Below, piece after piece: positions 17,095-25,818 of a stretch of DNA of 34,433 nt. The notes below the pieces were generated by a model. That model did no database searches and was not told where the DNA came from. It worked only from the letters and a program-made list of their open reading frames with translations. Positions within the stretch are counted from its first letter, which is position 1. Each line of letters begins with the position of its first letter. The stretch is from Beijerinckiaceae bacterium (GTDB lineage Bacteria; Pseudomonadota; Alphaproteobacteria; Rhizobiales; Beijerinckiaceae), in NCBI GenBank assembly GCA_019745195.1, contig JAIETL010000082.1, positions 1 to 34,433 of the forward strand, given 5' to 3'. A program made the translations under genes and the position numbers.

Positions 17095-17110
17095 CGTTTC
17101 ACGTGAATCA
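17095..17110. other. parS: parS-like ParB-binding site 3 (14/16)
   Basis: CGTTTCACGTGAATCA in the 82-bp mnmE-mnmG gap matches the parS consensus at 14 of 16 positions. Read on the minus strand it is TGATTCACGTGAAACG, identical base for base to the site at 32454-32469 and one base from the origin site at 21751-21766. Confidence 0.6.
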
Positions 17111-17121
17111 TGGTCAGGTTG

Positions 17122-18435
17122 CTATTTGCCGATGCAGAACCCGGAGAAGAGCTGATCGAGCACGTCCTCGACGTCGATGCGACCGACGAGCCGCTCGAGG
17201 GCGGCGACGGCGAGTCTGACGTCTTCGGCCAGCATCTCGGCCTGACCGTGCCGCGCTTGCGTCATCCGGTTCAGTGCGGAAATCGCATCGGAGACGGCGA
17301 TGCGATGGCGTTCGCGCGTCAGAAGCGCAGGTTCTGTCGCATTTTCGCCGGACAGCCGGGAGGCTATCGCGTCCAGCAGGGCGGGCATGCCCTCGCCGGT
17401 GATCGCAGATACGCCGATCTCGCCGGGCATCACCGAGCCGGACAGGTCGATCTTGGTCGCCACGCCGAGATGCCGCTCGGTTGGGCGCGTTTGGTTCGGA
17501 GACGAATCGATCGCGCGCAAGGCCAACACCAGGTCAGCGCGCTCGGCCAGGGCCAGAGCCCGCCTGACGCCCTCGGCCTCGATCGCGTCATTGCTGTCTC
17601 GAAGCCCCGCGGTATCGATCAGCAGAACCGGCAGACCCGCAAGGTCCATCCGGATCTCGATTGCGTCGCGCGTGGTCCCGGGGATGGCCGAGACGATCGC
17701 GACATCGCGCCGCGCCAGCGCGTTCAGCAGGCTTGACTTGCCGGCATTGGGCGGCCCGGTGAGGACCACGACGAAGCCGTCCCGAACGCGCTCGCCGCGT
17801 GCAAACGACGCCAAAGCCTGCCGCAGCTCGACCAGGACATCGGCCGCCAGCGCGCATGCCTGTTCGATCAGCGGCCCATTGACATCGCCCTCATCGGAGA
17901 AGTCGAGATCCGCCGCCAGCAGCGCCATGGCTTCGATCAGCCGCGCGCGCCAATCCGCGCAGCGCTCGCCAAGCGCGCCATCCATCTGGCGCAGCGCTTG
18001 CCGCCGCTGCCATTCCGTCTCCGAATCGATCAGGTCGGCGAGGCCTTCGACCTCAGCCAGATCGAGCTTTCCGGCCTCAAAAGCGCGCCTTGTGAATTCA
18101 CCCGGCTCGGCCAGCCGGACTCCGGCCATCGTCGTGAGTTCACTCAGCAGCCTCGCAAGGACCGCGCGCGAGCCATGGATCTGAAACTCGGCCACGTCCT
18201 CGCCGGTGAAGCTCGCAGGCGCCGGAAAGAACAGGACGAGGGCGGTGTCGATCGTCTCGCCGGCCCTATCTCGCAGACGGCGCAAACTCGCCTCGCGCGG
18301 AACGGGAACCGAACCGCCGATCGTTTCGAGAACGAATCGAACCTGCGGTCCCGAGACACGGACGACCGCGACACCCGCTCGCCCGCCACCGGACGAAAGC
18401 GCCACGATCGTCGGGTGGGATCGGAGATCGGTCAT
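17122..18435 (-). CDS. mnmE: tRNA modification GTPase MnmE (TrmE)
   Basis: Dimeric GTPase working with MnmG on wobble uridine of tRNA; 437 aa, usual length. The N-terminal folate-binding domain (TIVALSSGGGRAGVAVVRVSG) is followed by a helical domain with EFTRRAFEAGKLDLAEVEGL. The inserted G domain has G1 GPPNAGKSS (about residues 226-234), G2 IPGTTRDAIE and G3 DTAGLRDS; G4 reads TKID in place of the common NKxD. The C-terminal FCIGK supplies the catalytic cysteine. The start ATG at 18435 fits. It is separated from rho by 140 bp and from mnmG by 82 bp. Confidence 0.97.
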   Translation of the reverse strand: MTDLRSHPTIVALSSGGGRAGVAVVRVSGPQVRFVLETIGGSVPVPREASLRRLRDRAGETIDTALVLFFPAPASFTGEDVAEFQIHGSRAVLARLLSELTTMAGVRLAEPGEFTRRAFEAGKLDLAEVEGLADLIDSETEWQRRQALRQMDGALGERCADWRARLIEAMALLAADLDFSDEGDVNGPLIEQACALAADVLVELRQALASFARGERVRDGFVVVLTGPPNAGKSSLLNALARRDVAIVSAIPGTTRDAIEIRMDLAGLPVLLIDTAGLRDSNDAIEAEGVRRALALAERADLVLALRAIDSSPNQTRPTERHLGVATKIDLSGSVMPGEIGVSAITGEGMPALLDAIASRLSGENATEPALLTRERHRIAVSDAISALNRMTQARHGQAEMLAEDVRLAVAALERLVGRIDVEDVLDQLFSGFCIGK

Positions 18436-18575
18436 GGCCTGGCTACCGGCATCACGGTGGTCATACCCGGTGTGACCAGCCGCAAAATCAAGGCGTTACA
18501 TGCCCATACCGCAAGCACGACGCAAAGGCGCGGGGCCAGCCGTCCGCTCCGGCTGGTGCCAGGGCGGAGATTCGC

Positions 18576-19841
<1,266 letters not shown>

Positions 19842-20065
19842 GGGGCACCTGAATGATCGTTGCGCCTGCGAACGCGCAGGCACAGGAGACTTCGAAGGGA
19901 GATCGACAGGTCCGGAAAGGGACCAGCGCGAGGGCTGCGCGGCGCGAGCGTCTGCAAGGGCAGTCGGCTCAAGAACCATCGACAACAGGGAGGACGCTGG
20001 AGAAGCGCGCTATCCTGATAGCCTGAATCGCCGAAGCGCTCAAGCCGTAAACGACAGCGACCGCC

Positions 20066-20488
20066 TCAGAACGGCTTCACGACCACGAGAATGACGATCC
20101 CCGCCATCAGCACCGCCGGCACTTCGTTGATGATGCGATAGAATCGTCCCGGCTTGTCGTTGCGATCCTCGGCGAAAGCGCGCACCCGGCCGACGAGATA
20201 GCCGTGCATGGCCGACATCGCCAACACGAGCGCGATCTTGCCGTGCAGCCAGCCGCCCCTGAATCCGAAGCCGGCCCAGGAAAGGTAAAGCCCCAGCACC
20301 CAGGCCACGACCATCGAAGGCGTCATGATGCCGCGTAACAGCCGGCGCTCCATGATCTTGAAGGTCTCGGATTGCTGCGAGCCCACGGCTGCATCGACAT
20401 GATAGACCATCAGCCGCGGCAGATAGAGCAGCGCCGCCATCCACGCGATCACCGCCATCACATGGACGGCCTTGACCCATTCATACAT
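20066..20488 (-). CDS. hemJ: Protoporphyrinogen oxidase HemJ
   Basis: Small integral membrane protein that oxidises protoporphyrinogen IX to protoporphyrin IX, the penultimate step of haem synthesis; 140 aa. Four hydrophobic helices are visible: WVKAVHVMAVIAWMAALLYL, TPSMVVAWVLGLYLSWAGF, LHGKIALVLAMSAMHGYLV and VPAVLMAGIVILVVV. The early His (VKAVHV) and the Lys in WLHGKIAL are typical of the family. It lies nine bases after the stop of hemE on the same strand, so two haem genes are paired. It was formerly annotated as UPF0093/DUF family; no other candidate family fits. Confidence 0.94.
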   Translation of the reverse strand: MYEWVKAVHVMAVIAWMAALLYLPRLMVYHVDAAVGSQQSETFKIMERRLLRGIMTPSMVVAWVLGLYLSWAGFGFRGGWLHGKIALVLAMSAMHGYLVGRVRAFAEDRNDKPGRFYRIINEVPAVLMAGIVILVVVKPF

Positions 20489-20497
20489 GGCAGCGGC

Positions 20498-21538
20498 TCA
20501 GGAACGGACGGCGGCGAGCAGCCGCTCGACATGGGCGATCGGCGTATCGGGCAGGATGCCGTGACCGAGGTTGAAGATGTAGGGCCGCCCGCCGAACATC
20601 CCTTTGATGGCGGCGACCTCCCGCTCCAGCTCCGGCCCCCCGGCGCGCAGCACGAGCGGATCGAGGTTACCCTGCACCGGCACCACCGTCTGGATCGCGT
20701 CGCGAGCAAACTCGCGGTCGATCTCGGATTCGAGCCCCGCCGCATCGACACCCGTCGCCTCGACGTAAGCCGGAATGAGTTCGCCGGCGCCACGAGCGAA
20801 GCCTATGATGCGGGCATGGGGATGCACGGCGCGGACGCCGTCGACGATGCGCTTCGTCGGCGCGATGCACCATCGCGTGAAGTCGTCGAGTCCGAGCGAC
20901 CCGGCCCAGCTGTCGAAGATTTGCACCACATCGACGCCGGCGGAAATCTGGGCGTTGAGATAGTCGATCGAGGCGGTGACGATCCTGTCGATGATCGCCT
21001 GAAACAGCACGGGGTCGCGCGCGAACAGCGCCTTGGCCGGCTCTTGTCCCGGCGAGCCCCGGCCGGCCACCATATAAGTCGCCACAGTCCAGGGAGCCCC
21101 GCAGAAGCCGATGAAGGCGGTCTCCCGTGCCAAAGCAGCCTTCACCCGCCTGACGGTCTCGATGACCGGCGCCAGCACGGCTTCGTCCGCCCGCTCGTGG
21201 ATCTCGGCAAGCCTCGCCTGGTCGGCGACGGGCTCGAGGCGTGGACCCTCGCCCTCGACGAACCAGAGTTTTTGGCCAAGCGCGTGCGGCACGACGAGAA
21301 TATCGGAGAACAGGATCGCCGCATCGAAGCCGAAGCGCCTGATCGGCTGCAGGGTGACCTCGGCCGCAAGCTCGGGACTGTAGCAGAGATCGAGGAAACT
21401 GCCTGCCTTGGCCCTGAGTTCGCGATACTCCGGGAGATAGCGTCCCGCCTGGCGCATCATCCAGATTGGGGGAACAGGCAACGTCTCGCCGGACAGCGTA
21501 CGCAGGAAGATCGATTCGTCGCGTCTCGCCATGTCCAT
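20498..21538 (-). CDS. hemE: Uroporphyrinogen decarboxylase
   Basis: Cytoplasmic haem-pathway enzyme converting uroporphyrinogen III to coproporphyrinogen III; about 346 aa, normal length. Seen: PPIWMMRQAGRYLPEYRELR (the substrate-binding Arg motif), ILFSDILVVPHALGQ (catalytic Asp), FCGAPWTVATYMV, QIFDSWAGSLG and GRPYIFNLGHGILPDTP near the C-terminus. The start may be 21538 (MDMARRDESI) or 21532 (MARRDESI). The frame is open to 21646, but the upstream codons fall in the AT-rich origin tract and are unlike HemE. It is the left boundary gene of the putative oriC, as in Caulobacter. Confidence 0.97.
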   Translation of the reverse strand: MDMARRDESIFLRTLSGETLPVPPIWMMRQAGRYLPEYRELRAKAGSFLDLCYSPELAAEVTLQPIRRFGFDAAILFSDILVVPHALGQKLWFVEGEGPRLEPVADQARLAEIHERADEAVLAPVIETVRRVKAALARETAFIGFCGAPWTVATYMVAGRGSPGQEPAKALFARDPVLFQAIIDRIVTASIDYLNAQISAGVDVVQIFDSWAGSLGLDDFTRWCIAPTKRIVDGVRAVHPHARIIGFARGAGELIPAYVEATGVDAAGLESEIDREFARDAIQTVVPVQGNLDPLVLRAGGPELEREVAAIKGMFGGRPYIFNLGHGILPDTPIAHVERLLAAVRS

Positions 21539-21698
21539 GCCCGGCCATCCACCCCAAACTCTAAAAGAAAGTCTTCTAGAGAGAATCTTCTTTTTTGACT
21601 CTTGGAGAGGGGCAAATAGCGCGCCGCAAGATGCTCCACAAGCCATCCACAGGCGCGGAGTCCAAAGAGCCGCGATCGCAACGATCGTCCCGAGGCGG

Positions 21699-21714
21699 TT
21701 AACGGTTTCTTAAC
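21699..21714. promoter_or_regulatory. CtrA-type box in the putative origin
   Basis: TTAACGGTTTCTTAAC is an exact TTAA-N7-TTAAC match. In Caulobacter, phosphorylated CtrA binds such boxes in oriC and blocks initiation in swarmer cells. Here the box lies 37 bp from a parS-like site and within a cluster of GANTC sites. Function is inferred. Confidence 0.7.
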
Positions 21715-21750
21715 CAATCGGAATCCCGTCGGTCTCGTCGGGCCGCAAAA

Positions 21751-21766
21751 TGATTCACGTGAAACA
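21751..21766. other. parS: parS-like ParB-binding site 4 (15/16), inside the putative origin
   Basis: TGATTCACGTGAAACA differs from the parS consensus only at position 3 (A for T). That change creates a GANTC methylation site (GATTC, 21752-21756) overlapping the parS-like site. Confidence 0.78.
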
Positions 21767-22010
21767 TTGCCGCGCTGATCTCTCTCGCTCCGCAGTGTGG
21801 GCAATTGCGCGGGTTATACAGGGCTGCTCCCCGGAGTCCCCGAAAGGCCGAGTTGTCCACATCTGTCCCAATGTCGGCCCGAGGATGCCCTACCAGCGCC
21901 GGAACCGCCGTCACTGCAAGGGCTTGCAACGATGCGGTTTGCAAATCCGGTTTCCTCCGGCGCGGGGGATGGTCTAGAGCTTGCGGGCCTGCCTGAACCC
22001 GGGAGCCGCC

Positions 22011-22841
22011 GTGGCCCGCAACTATTTCCATCTTCATCTGGTGTCCGACGCCACCGGCGAGACGCTGATCGCCGTCAGCCGCGCGGCGGCCGCGCAATAC
22101 GAAACCGTCTCGGCGATCGAGCATGTCTATCCGCTGGTCCGCTCCGAGGCGCAGCTCGCCCGCGTGCTGGCCGAGATCGAGGCCTCGCCCGGTGTCGTGC
22201 TGTACACGCTGGTCGAGCCCGAATGGTCGCAGCGGCTGGAGAATTTCTGCAGGGAACTCGGCTGCCCCTGCCTGTCCGTGCTGCAGCCGGTGCTCTCGCT
22301 GTTCCAGTCCTATCTCGGGCAGGCCTCAGCGCCGAAACCCGGCGCGCAGCACGTGCTGAACGCCGAGTATTTCCGTCGCATCGACGCGATGAACTACACG
22401 CTCCTGCACGATGACGGGCAACTCGGCGGCGATCTCGAAAATGCCGACATCATCCTCGTCGGCATCAGCCGGACCTCGAAGACGCCGACTTCGATCTATC
22501 TCGCCAATCGCGGCATCAAGACCGCCAATGTCCCGCTGGTGCCCAATGTGCCGCTGCCGCCCGAGCTGGAACGGGTGAAGAAGCCGCTGATCGTCGGCCT
22601 CGTCGCCAGCGCCGACCGCATCCTCCAGATCAGGCAGAACCGCCTGCTTTCGCTGAAGGCCGACGACGAGACGCCCTATGTCGACCCCGATTCCGTCGCC
22701 GACGAGGTCGCCCAGTCGCGCCGGCTCTGCGCGCGAAAGGGCTGGCCGGTGATCGACGTCACCCGCCGCTCGATCGAGGAGACGGCGGCTGCGATCCTCG
22801 ATCTGCTGCGCGACCACCGGATGAAGTTCATAGCGACATGA
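22011..22841 (+). CDS. ppsR: Pyruvate, phosphate dikinase regulatory protein family (DUF299, kinase/pyrophosphorylase)
   Basis: DUF299-family protein; characterised members are ADP-dependent kinases and Pi-dependent pyrophosphorylases that switch pyruvate phosphate dikinase or PEP synthase off and on. The 276-aa product starts VARNYFHLHLVSDATGET, the conserved family opening. The P-loop is GISRTSKTPTSIYLANRG (about residues 152-169). KKPLIVGLVASADRILQIRQNRL and GWPVIDVTRRSIEETAAAIL follow. GTG 22011 is supported by GGGAG at 22001-22005; an upstream in-frame TTG (21981) is less likely. It forms the right boundary of the putative oriC and heads ppsR-maf-aroE-coaE-dnaQ, overlapping maf by four bases. 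Which enzyme it regulates here cannot be seen, as no ppdK or ppsA is in the window. Confidence 0.92.
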   Translation: MARNYFHLHLVSDATGETLIAVSRAAAAQYETVSAIEHVYPLVRSEAQLARVLAEIEASPGVVLYTLVEPEWSQRLENFCRELGCPCLSVLQPVLSLFQSYLGQASAPKPGAQHVLNAEYFRRIDAMNYTLLHDDGQLGGDLENADIILVGISRTSKTPTSIYLANRGIKTANVPLVPNVPLPPELERVKKPLIVGLVASADRILQIRQNRLLSLKADDETPYVDPDSVADEVAQSRRLCARKGWPVIDVTRRSIEETAAAILDLLRDHRMKFIAT

Positions 22842-23464
22842 GCGAAGCATCCGGTCTCTGGCTCGCGGCGCAGCCGCTTGTCCTCGCTTCCGGCAGCGCG
22901 ACCCGCCGCGATATGCTTGTGGCAACCGGCATCCCGGTCGAGACGCACGAGCCGGATGTCGATGAGCGGGCCATTGAGGCCAGGCTGACCGAGGCGGGCG
23001 CAACGTCGAGCGAGATCGCGCAGGCGCTCGCCGCGCACAAGGCTCGCGCGGTGTCGCTCGCACTACCAGGCCGGATCGTGCTCGGCGCGGACCAGACCCT
23101 GAGCTGCGACGGACAGCGGTTTCACAAACCTCGCGACGAGACCGCCGCGCAGGTGCAACTCGCGGCGCTTTCGGGCAAGGCGCACAGGCTGCATTCGGCC
23201 TTCGTCCTTGTCCGTGACGGCGAGGTGCTGAGCGAAGGCGTTTCGGTCGCGCGGATGACGATGCGCAGCCTGTCGCGAGGCTTTATCACGGCCTACGCGA
23301 AGGCGGCCGGGCCGGCCGTGACCACCAGCGTCGGTGGCTACCAGATCGAAGGTCTGGGCGTGCAGCTCTTCGAGACGATCGAGGGCGACCATTCCACCAT
23401 CCTCGGATTGCCGCTATTGCCGGTGCTCGGCGCGCTACGCTCGCTCGATTGCCTCGCCCGCTAG
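22838..23464 (+). CDS. maf: Maf-family nucleotide pyrophosphatase
   Basis: House-cleaning NTP pyrophosphatase that hydrolyses non-canonical or excess nucleoside triphosphates to monophosphates; 208 aa. Motifs: PLVLASGSATRRDML (substrate loop with Ser/Arg), IVLGADQTLS (metal-binding Asp), LSGKAHRLHSAFVLV, and the C-terminal GGYQIEGLGVQLFETIEGDH before TILGLPLLPVL. The branch (YhdE-like for dTTP/UTP or YceF-like for m7GTP) cannot be fixed with certainty. It begins inside the last codons of ppsR (ATGA overlap) and is followed after 17 bases by aroE. Confidence 0.94.
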   Translation: MSEASGLWLAAQPLVLASGSATRRDMLVATGIPVETHEPDVDERAIEARLTEAGATSSEIAQALAAHKARAVSLALPGRIVLGADQTLSCDGQRFHKPRDETAAQVQLAALSGKAHRLHSAFVLVRDGEVLSEGVSVARMTMRSLSRGFITAYAKAAGPAVTTSVGGYQIEGLGVQLFETIEGDHSTILGLPLLPVLGALRSLDCLAR

Positions 23465-23481
23465 ACCCGGTTTGCCCGCAC

Positions 23482-24321
23482 ATGCCCGCCTCCCCCCGCT
23501 GCTTCGTCATCGGCCACCCCGTCGCCCATTCTCGCTCGCCCCTGATCCATGGCGGCTGGATCGCCGAGCATAGCCTGTCGGGCAGCTACGAGCGGATCGA
23601 CGTCGCGCCCGCCGATCTTCCGACCTTCATGGCGCGGCTGCGCTCGGGCGAACTCACAGGCGGCAATGTCACGGTGCCGCATAAGGAAGCGGTGATGCCC
23701 CTGCTCGACCAGATCGGCGAGGCTGCGCGCGCCATCGGCGCGGTCAATACGCTCTGGCGCGAGGGTGACAGGCTCTGCGGCGACAACACCGATGCGGCCG
23801 GCTTCCTCAGCCATCTCGACGCTTGCGTTCCCCACTGGGATGCGCGCACCGATGCCGCGCTGGTCATCGGCGCGGGCGGTGCGGCCCGCGCGGTCTGCCA
23901 TGGGCTGCGGTTGCGTGGGCTTTCGCGGATCATCGTGGTCAACCGCAGCCAAGGCCGGGCCGACGATCTCGCCCAGGCCTTCGGCGCGCCGCTGGAGGTG
24001 CGCCGCTGGACCGACCTGCCGGACCTCGTCGGCGAGGCCGGCCTGATCGTGAACACGACCTCGCTGGGAATGAAGGGTCAGCCGCCGCTCGATCTCGATC
24101 TGGCAGCCTTGCGTCCCGGCACGATCGTCGACGACATCGTCTATGTGCCGCTGAAGACGGCGCTGCTCGAGGAGGCGCAGCGGCGCGGCGGCATCCCGGT
24201 CGATGGACTCGGCATGCTGCTGCATCAGGCTGTGCCCGGATTTGCGCGCTGGTTCGGCGTCACGCCCGCGGTCACCCCTGCGCTGCGCGCCCGGCTCGAA
24301 GCCGATATCCTCGGGCACTGA
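23482..24321 (+). CDS. aroE: Shikimate dehydrogenase (NADP+)
   Basis: Reduces 3-dehydroshikimate to shikimate in the chorismate pathway; 279 aa, usual length. The N-terminal shikimate site is VIGHPVAHSRSPLIHGGW (Ser pair) and NVTVPHKEAVM (catalytic Lys). GDNTDAAGFLSHL supplies the catalytic Asp. The NADP-binding glycine loop is VIGAGGAARAVCHGL, followed by IVVNRSQGRADDLA with the Arg that favours NADP. VNTTSLGMKG and DGLGMLLHQAVPGFARWFG complete the family. ATG 23482 gives MPASPRCFVIGHP and starts 17 bases after maf; an earlier in-frame TTG at 23449 overlaps maf and is unlikely. Confidence 0.97.
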   Translation: MPASPRCFVIGHPVAHSRSPLIHGGWIAEHSLSGSYERIDVAPADLPTFMARLRSGELTGGNVTVPHKEAVMPLLDQIGEAARAIGAVNTLWREGDRLCGDNTDAAGFLSHLDACVPHWDARTDAALVIGAGGAARAVCHGLRLRGLSRIIVVNRSQGRADDLAQAFGAPLEVRRWTDLPDLVGEAGLIVNTTSLGMKGQPPLDLDLAALRPGTIVDDIVYVPLKTALLEEAQRRGGIPVDGLGMLLHQAVPGFARWFGVTPAVTPALRARLEADILGH

Positions 24322-24343
24322 TTCGAAAACCCTCGCGAGGCGC

Positions 24344-24967
24344 ATGACCTTCATCCTTGGACTGACCGGCTCGATCGGGATGGGCAAATCGACCACCTCG
24401 GGCCTGTTCCGGGAGCGTGGCGTGCCGGTGCATGACGCGGACGCGGCCGTGCATGGGCTCTATCGCGGCCGCGCCGTCGCGCCGATCGCGCAGGCCTTTC
24501 CCGGCGTGGTGCGCGCTGGCGCGGTCGATCGCAGCCTTCTCTCGGCCGCCGTGCTCGGCAAGCCCGACGCGCTGGCCCGGCTGGAGGCGATCATCCACCC
24601 GCTCGTGCGCGAGGAGGAAGAAGCCTTTCTCGCCCGCTGCCGGCAGTCTGGCGCTGGCGTCGCTTTGCTCGATGTGCCGCTGCTGCTGGAGACCGGCGGT
24701 GAGGGCCGCTGCGACGCCGTGCTCGTCGTCACGGCTCCCGCCGAAATCCAGAAGGCCCGCGTGCTGGCCCGTCCGGAGATGACCGAAGACAAATTCGCTG
24801 CGATCCTCGCCCGCCAGATGCCGGACGCGGAAAAGCGCCGGCGCGCCCATTTCCTTGTGGACTCAGGCCAGGGCATCATGGCGGCGCGGCGGCAGGTCGG
24901 CTCTATCCTGAGGCTGCTCGCCGGCCGGCCCGGGCGGGTCCATCGGGTACAAGCCAACCATGCGTGA
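24344..24967 (+). CDS. coaE: Dephospho-CoA kinase
   Basis: Last step of coenzyme A synthesis, phosphorylating the 3'-hydroxyl of dephospho-CoA; 207 aa. P-loop GSIGMGKS lies at residues 9-16 of MTFILGLTGSIGMGKST. VPVHDADAAVHGLY is the conserved substrate-binding Asp region, and LEAIIHPLVREEEEAFL and VALLDVPLLLETGGEGRCDA follow, as in other CoaE. RRAHFLVDSGQG is the usual C-terminal motif. ATG 24344 is the first start consistent with the fold; the frame is open upstream only as an alternate frame within aroE. It overlaps dnaQ by eight bases. Confidence 0.96.
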   Translation: MTFILGLTGSIGMGKSTTSGLFRERGVPVHDADAAVHGLYRGRAVAPIAQAFPGVVRAGAVDRSLLSAAVLGKPDALARLEAIIHPLVREEEEAFLARCRQSGAGVALLDVPLLLETGGEGRCDAVLVVTAPAEIQKARVLARPEMTEDKFAAILARQMPDAEKRRRAHFLVDSGQGIMAARRQVGSILRLLAGRPGRVHRVQANHA

Positions 24968-25673
24968 AATCGTCCTCGACACCGAGACCACGGGCGTCGA
25001 AGCCAACGCCGGCGACCGCATCGTCGAGATCGGCTGCGTCGAACTGGTCAACCATTGCCCGAGCGGCCGCAGCTTTCATTGCTATCTCAACCCGCAGCGG
25101 CCGATGTCGGAGGGCGCGTTCAGGGTCCATGGCCTGTCGGACGCTTTTCTCGCCGACAAGCCGCTCTTCGCGGCAGTCGCCGACGAATTCGAAAGCTTCA
25201 TCGCCGACGCCAGGCTGGTGATCCACAACGCGGCCTTCGACATCGGCTTCCTCAATATGGAGCTGAAGCGGATCGGGCGCGGACCGCTCGAGCAGGCCCG
25301 CGTCGTCGATACGCTGGCGATGGCGCGCCGCAAGCATCCGGGAGCTGGCAACAGTCTTGATGCGCTCTGCAGCCGCTACGGCATCGACAACACCCGCCGC
25401 ACAAAGCACGGCGCATTGCTCGACGCCGAGATCCTGGCGGAAGTCTATATCGAGCTGATCGGCGGCAAGCAGACCTCGCTCGGGCTTGGCGCGATCGGCG
25501 GTGGTCAGACCCATGGCGGCCCCGCCGGCGTCGCGCTGGAGCGGCCGCAGCGTTTGCGAGCGCTGCCGCCGCGTCTCGATCCCTCGGCGATCGCGGCGCA
25601 CGAAGCCTTCGTGCGCACGCTCGGCAAGACGCCGCTCTGGGCCGGCTATCTCGGCCTGGCCGAGGAGGCCTGA
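24960..25673 (+). CDS. dnaQ: DNA polymerase III epsilon subunit (proofreading exonuclease)
   Basis: 3'-5' proofreading exonuclease of the replicase, DEDDh family; 237 aa. ExoI is IVLDTETTG (Asp7, Glu9), ExoII is VIHNAAFDIGFLN (Asp), and ExoIII is HGALLDAEILAEVYIEL (His and Asp), so all catalytic residues are present. FRVHGLSDAFLADKPLF is also characteristic. The C-terminal tail, with LERPQRLRALPPRLDPSA, should include the alpha-subunit binding part. It is the last gene of the ppsR-to-dnaQ run, before a palindromic repeat and the convergent TerC gene. Confidence 0.97.
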   Translation: MREIVLDTETTGVEANAGDRIVEIGCVELVNHCPSGRSFHCYLNPQRPMSEGAFRVHGLSDAFLADKPLFAAVADEFESFIADARLVIHNAAFDIGFLNMELKRIGRGPLEQARVVDTLAMARRKHPGAGNSLDALCSRYGIDNTRRTKHGALLDAEILAEVYIELIGGKQTSLGLGAIGGGQTHGGPAGVALERPQRLRALPPRLDPSAIAAHEAFVRTLGKTPLWAGYLGLAEEA

Positions 25674-25680
25674 GCGGCGC

Positions 25681-25811
25681 TGTCATTCCGGGGCGCTGCG
25701 AAGCGGCGAACCCGGAACCCACGACATGGCGAGTGTTTGCCACAGCGGTTGTCAAGCGAGCACCCGGTCGTGGGTTCCGGGTTCTTCGCTGCGCGAAGCC
25801 CCGGAATGACA
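25681..25811. repeat. Palindromic intergenic repeat between dnaQ and the TerC gene
   Basis: The outer arms TGTCATTCCGGGGC (25681 on) and GCCCCGGAATGACA (to 25811) pair. Inside them CCCGGAACCCACGAC pairs with GTCGTGGGTTCCGGG, with shorter GC hairpins around them and a central loop near 25725-25767. It fills the whole gap between two convergent genes and could form a bidirectional transcript end. Its sequence is different from the CTTCTCCC-type elements elsewhere in the window. Confidence 0.82.
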
Positions 25812-25818
25812 AGCAGGC

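Larger units (their letters stand above)
21539..22010. other. oriC: Putative chromosomal replication origin (oriC) between hemE and the DUF299 gene
   Basis: A 472-bp gene-free interval flanked by divergent hemE and ppsR/DUF299, the flanks of oriC in Caulobacter. It contains an AT-rich tract at 21556-21600, unlike the GC-rich surroundings and a possible unwinding element. There is an exact CtrA-type box (21699-21714), a parS-like site (21751-21766) and six GANTC sites at 21583, 21597, 21658, 21721, 21752 and 21834. DnaA-box-like 9-mers are TGCTCCACA (21632-21640), CCATCCACA (21643-21651), TTGTCCACA (21853-21861, one mismatch to TTATCCACA) and weaker ones at 21796 and 21814. Genes on both sides are transcribed away from it, as replication forks would travel. 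No perfect DnaA box was seen, so the call rests on synteny plus the cluster of sites. Confidence 0.82.

Noticed and set aside
17110..17736. Plus-strand frame opposite the end of mnmE
   Set aside because: Antisense to the conserved MnmE G domain; its apparent ATG lies in the parS-like site.
21811..21822. TTATACAGG as a good DnaA box
   Set aside because: Two mismatches in the critical last bases; kept only as a weak candidate.
22345..22360. CACGTG core inside ppsR as a further parS site
   Set aside because: The flanks read AGCACGTGCT and lack the TTTC/GAAA arms; only the six-base core matches.
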